Origin: CAZERD01 sp964515405
GTDB taxonomy: Bacteria > Campylobacterota_A > Desulfurellia > Desulfurellales > CAZERD01
Length of the DNA stretch: 26,658 bases
Direction: 5' to 3'
NCBI GenBank assembly: GCA_964515405.1
Contig: CAZERD010000017.1
Span: 1 to 26,658, forward strand
Made by a program: the position numbers and the translations under genes. This document shows positions 23,848 to 26,658 of this stretch, piece by piece (the stretch's first letter is position 1; each line of letters starts with the position of its first letter). The notes under the pieces were generated by a model, which worked only from the letters and a program-made list of their open reading frames with translations, was not told the origin of the DNA and searched no databases.

Positions 23848-25748
23848 ACCTCTATCTCCTTTTCCATTTGAACCTTATGTACTCATCCACAGAGGAAAAC
23901 CAGCGAAACGAGGTTATACAGAGATGCTACTGGCCGCTGCTTGGCATTGCAAACGAAGGGATACCCTTGGGTATAGAACTAACGGGCTTAACGCTTGAGA
24001 TAATAAATAGACTCGATAAGGAATGGGTAAGAGAGTTTAAATCACTGATAAAAAGCAAAAAAATAGAGCTTATTGGCAGCGGATACTCTCAGATTATAGG
24101 CCCTCTTATGCCTAAGAGACTCAATGAAAAGAACCTCGAGATAGGTCTTGATGTTTACCATGAAATTCTGAACGTTAGACCAAAAATTGCTCTAATAAAT
24201 GAGATGGCATACTCCTGCGGTCTTGTTGATATCTACAAAGAAGCCGGCTTTGAAGCCATAATTATGGAGTGGAACAATCCGTACAGATTTCACAAAGAGT
24301 GGAGCAGAGAATGGAAGTTTTCGCCCTGTATTGCAAGGGGCGTTAACCAGACAATGCCTGTAATATGGGCAGATTCAATCGCCTTTCAGAAGTTTCAACG
24401 GTATGCTCATGGTGAAATGCCGCTTAAGGAGTATGTAGATTACCTAAATATGGCAAAAAACGAGAAGAGTGATGGATACTTTCCTTTGTATGCAAACGAT
24501 GCAGAGATATTTAATTTCAGGCCAGGTAGATACAAAACGGAAGGTTTAATAGAGCACAACGAGTGGAGAAGGATAAGAAAGCTTCTCTGTGTTCTAAAAA
24601 GGAAAGGATTTAACTTTGTTCTGCCCTCAAAAACGCTTGAGGGTTTGAATAACGTTGTTTTATCACTTCAAGCCCCGCAGCAGCCTATACCCGTGAAGAA
24701 ACAGGAAAAGTACAACATAATAAGATGGGCTATAACAGGGCGAGACGACCTGTACATAAACACGGCTATAAACAGGATACTCAGCAGCTTCGATGAAAAG
24801 AGATCCAGAGAGGATTGGAAGAGGCTGCTCTACTTTGCTTCAAGCGACTTCAGAACCCATATAACTCAGGATAGATGGAGCAGATTTATTGACGAGCTTG
24901 AGTCGTTTAGTAAAAAAACCTATCATGTAAACAAAAGAAAGACTGTAAATCCGATAAAGAAGAGAGAGATATCGCAGGATAGATTCTATCTCACCATTCG
25001 GACCGATGGAGTAATATGCACGCTAAACAAAACCAAGGGTTTAACAGCAAAAGAGGTTGTCTTTAAGAATCTTTCAGATAAGCCTGTACTTGGTAGCTTG
25101 CCTCATGGATACTACGATGATATATCCTTGGGAGCAGATTTCTTTTCGTTTCACTCGATTATTGAGAGGCCAGGAAGGCATAAATGTACGAATCTAAAAA
25201 AAGCAAGCTATACAACTGAGGTTCCTGCTGATAGAATAATAGTTAGCGACAGGCAGAAAGATGCTGAGATTGAGTTTTTTAAGAGGCTGAGTGTTTTTGA
25301 AAACCACATTGAGATTTATGTGAAAATCGTGCTACCGGAAAGGGAATACGCCATTGTACACCCCATGAATATAACATTCATCCCTGAGTACTTTAATAAG
25401 GATTCGCTTTTTTTCTCCACACATAACGGTGGGGACCTTGAAACGTTCCACCTGAGGGATCTTGAAATCAACCACGCTGAAAGCCTGTCAGCCTTGGTAT
25501 CAGCCAAGCACGGTCTCGGTGCTACCGAAGGTGTAGTAATCGTGGGCGATGAAAACAAAAAACTGTTGATAGAGCACGACAGAAACTTGAGCACCCTGAT
25601 TCCTTCGGTTTTCTACAAGCCCGTTGATGATTCGTTTTTCTTAAGGATTCAATACTCGGCTCAAGAGATAGATGACACGTTTAAAGAAAACAACAAACCA
25701 TATAAAGTAGAATGCTACTTCAGCATCAGCCCTTTTCCTCAACTGTAA
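23844..25748 (+). CDS. Glycoside hydrolase family 57-like protein
   Basis: From the ATG at 23844 (ATGA overlap with the ATP-grasp stop) the protein has 634 residues. The N-terminal half matches GH57: LYLLFHLNLMYSS with His8 (region 1), GIELTGLTLEII (43-54), LIGSGYSQIIGPLMP (76-90), ALINEMAYSCG with Glu120 as the likely nucleophile (region 3), and LYANDAEIFNFRPGRY with Asp219 as the likely acid/base (region 4). After about residue 320 come long beta-rich stretches like the C-terminal sandwich of GH57 amylases and 4-alpha-glucanotransferases. No signal peptide is visible, so it acts in the cytoplasm. Finding it last in a NeuB/PseG cluster is unusual; it might act on the cluster's own glycan or a precursor. 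The last 23 bases overlap the opposite-strand gene. Confidence 0.8.
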   Translation: MNLYLLFHLNLMYSSTEENQRNEVIQRCYWPLLGIANEGIPLGIELTGLTLEIINRLDKEWVREFKSLIKSKKIELIGSGYSQIIGPLMPKRLNEKNLEIGLDVYHEILNVRPKIALINEMAYSCGLVDIYKEAGFEAIIMEWNNPYRFHKEWSREWKFSPCIARGVNQTMPVIWADSIAFQKFQRYAHGEMPLKEYVDYLNMAKNEKSDGYFPLYANDAEIFNFRPGRYKTEGLIEHNEWRRIRKLLCVLKRKGFNFVLPSKTLEGLNNVVLSLQAPQQPIPVKKQEKYNIIRWAITGRDDLYINTAINRILSSFDEKRSREDWKRLLYFASSDFRTHITQDRWSRFIDELESFSKKTYHVNKRKTVNPIKKREISQDRFYLTIRTDGVICTLNKTKGLTAKEVVFKNLSDKPVLGSLPHGYYDDISLGADFFSFHSIIERPGRHKCTNLKKASYTTEVPADRIIVSDRQKDAEIEFFKRLSVFENHIEIYVKIVLPEREYAIVHPMNITFIPEYFNKDSLFFSTHNGGDLETFHLRDLEINHAESLSALVSAKHGLGATEGVVIVGDENKKLLIEHDRNLSTLIPSVFYKPVDDSFFLRIQYSAQEIDDTFKENNKPYKVECYFSISPFPQL

Positions 25749-26658
25749 TATCGTAATCTGCACGACTGTCAGATTCCAGGAATGCACCAAATCCCTTTTC
25801 GGAAATGGCTCTCTTCAAATTCTCACTGCTCGCGAAAAACCTCACTCCCACCCCTCTCTTTGTCAAATCGTAAGCCATACCCAATAGCACATCCAGGTTC
25901 TCCACACCCTTAACCACAAACAGCGCCTTTCTCTGCTTCTCACCAACATCCATTTGATGTACCCCGCTATTAATTCTCATGAGATCCGGCTTTTCCACAA
26001 GCAGTTTCACGACATTTGGAAGATTAAACTCTCTGCCTAAACCACGAAGTTCCCTGTACACCCGGTTCATGAAATCAAGATCAGCCATGGTATCAACTGA
26101 AATCCTGTGATTGACCCTATAAAACAGCTCATCATCATATACACACTTCGTCCTGAATATGTCTTTTCTACGTTTAACTACAGGAAAATGATGCTCTCTT
26201 AGGGATGGATCAGAGGAGATCTTATCAGCAATTTCCCAGCATTTCTGTCTATAAACCCCCATACCCTCATGTATGACTCCTCTTCCATCCATATCACAGA
26301 ACCCAACTCCATCAACGAAGTCTGATTCTAAGATAGACTCAATCAACCTATCCAAGGAAGGAGCCCAAATCAAGGGACAATCCCCACTTATTAAAACAGG
26401 AATCTCAGCTCTAAATTCGCGGGAGGCTTGGGTGAGCCTACCCACTACATCGTTCGGATCCCCATCATACCAGAACACGTCCACTCCATGCTCTTCCGCT
26501 ACATTAGACAGCGGAGCATTCCCCTCTTCACTCGTCGTGGCTATCACAATCTTATCAATATAGCCACTCCTCCTAAGGTTACCTATCGTCCAGTCTATAA
26601 GTTTCCTATCACCTATTTTTCTAAGCTGCTTTTCAGGAAGCCTCGAGGAAAGCAACCT
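25726..26658 (-). CDS. CMP-sugar cytidylyltransferase (SpsF/NeuA-like), 5' end outside window
   Basis: This frame is open to the window edge, so the start codon lies beyond 26658; the TTG at 26655 is inside the R-x2-S-x-R-L-P-x-K nucleotide loop (SSRLPEKQLRKIG). Other CTP-transferase marks are LIDWTIGNLRRSGYIDKIVI, ISGDCPLIW, and RISVDTMADLDFMNRVY. These match the SpsF/CMP-sugar synthetase group that activates nonulosonates as CMP-sugars, so it may supply the last step for the sugar made by the neighbouring cluster. After about residue 235 of the visible part there is a 70-residue extension (KALFVVKGVENLDVL, DLTKRGVGVRFFASS) not expected in a bare cytidylyltransferase. It is convergent with, and overlaps by 23 bases, the GH57-like gene. 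Confidence 0.85.
   Translation of the reverse strand, partial: RLLSSRLPEKQLRKIGDRKLIDWTIGNLRRSGYIDKIVIATTSEEGNAPLSNVAEEHGVDVFWYDGDPNDVVGRLTQASREFRAEIPVLISGDCPLIWAPSLDRLIESILESDFVDGVGFCDMDGRGVIHEGMGVYRQKCWEIADKISSDPSLREHHFPVVKRRKDIFRTKCVYDDELFYRVNHRISVDTMADLDFMNRVYRELRGLGREFNLPNVVKLLVEKPDLMRINSGVHQMDVGEKQRKALFVVKGVENLDVLLGMAYDLTKRGVGVRFFASSENLKRAISEKGFGAFLESDSRADYDITVEEKG

Noticed and set aside
1..26658. CRISPR arrays, tRNA/rRNA genes, insertion sequences, rho-independent terminators
   Set aside because: Nearly all bases are in confident coding regions. The two intergenic segments (13602-13670 and 15285-15478) hold no direct-repeat array, cloverleaf, transposase remnant, or stem followed by a T run.

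Overview
The window reads as a stretch of chromosome from a flagellated Gram-negative bacterium. It carries chemotaxis genes and lipopolysaccharide-type heptosyltransferases. Proteins are rich in Ile, Lys and Glu, and AGA/ATA codons dominate, as in many AT-leaning, often thermophilic anaerobes. CheA with a receiver-like tail, CheV, CheX and a divergent CheZ together recall Campylobacterota/Desulfurellales or Deferribacterota-like lineages. The species cannot be fixed from the sequence alone.

Region 1 (2-9516, + strand) is one tightly packed transcription unit: end of purB, an NtrB-like histidine kinase, cheA, cheW, cheV, cheX, a CheZ-type phosphatase, cheY and purL. Genes overlap or lie within about 20 bases of each other, so a complete chemotaxis phosphorelay core sits between two purine-biosynthesis genes. 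CheA phosphorylates CheY, CheW and CheV couple it to receptors, and CheX and CheZ are two unrelated phosphatases that would switch the signal off. No receptor, CheR or CheB is present.

Region 2 (9473-13601, - strand) is a four-gene surface-glycan operon: two glycosyltransferase family 9 (heptosyltransferase-like) genes, a NodB-type polysaccharide deacetylase and a family 4 glycosyltransferase, all overlapping by 4-14 bases. It runs tail-to-tail into purL with a 44-base coding overlap. Upstream on the same strand is glpD (13671-15284), an FAD-dependent glycerol-3-phosphate dehydrogenase.

Region 3 (15479-25748, + strand) starts after a 194-base divergent intergenic region holding several inverted repeats. 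It is a ten-gene run: NeuB-like synthase without its SAF domain, PseG-like sugar hydrolase, SAM methyltransferase, PAPS-type sulfotransferase, GT2 glycosyltransferase with a Rossmann-like tail, FkbM methyltransferase carrying the same Rossmann-like module, TalC-type aldolase, SDR oxidoreductase, ATP-grasp ligase and a GH57-like protein. Region 4 (25726-26658, - strand) is a cytidylyltransferase cut by the window edge, with an unusual C-terminal extension, meeting the cluster tail-to-tail. Together these look like synthesis, CMP activation and decoration (methyl, sulfate, possibly amide) of an acidic nonulosonate-like sugar on a surface glycan or flagellin. The standard dehydratase, aminotransferase and acetyltransferase genes of pseudaminate/legionaminate synthesis are absent here.

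Flanking DNA has more C than G on the + strand whichever strand is coding. In region 3 this bias disappears or reverses, which suggests the cluster arrived or was inverted recently. Region 3 is the best candidate for something not yet described. No tRNA, rRNA, CRISPR, insertion sequence or clear rho-independent terminator was seen.
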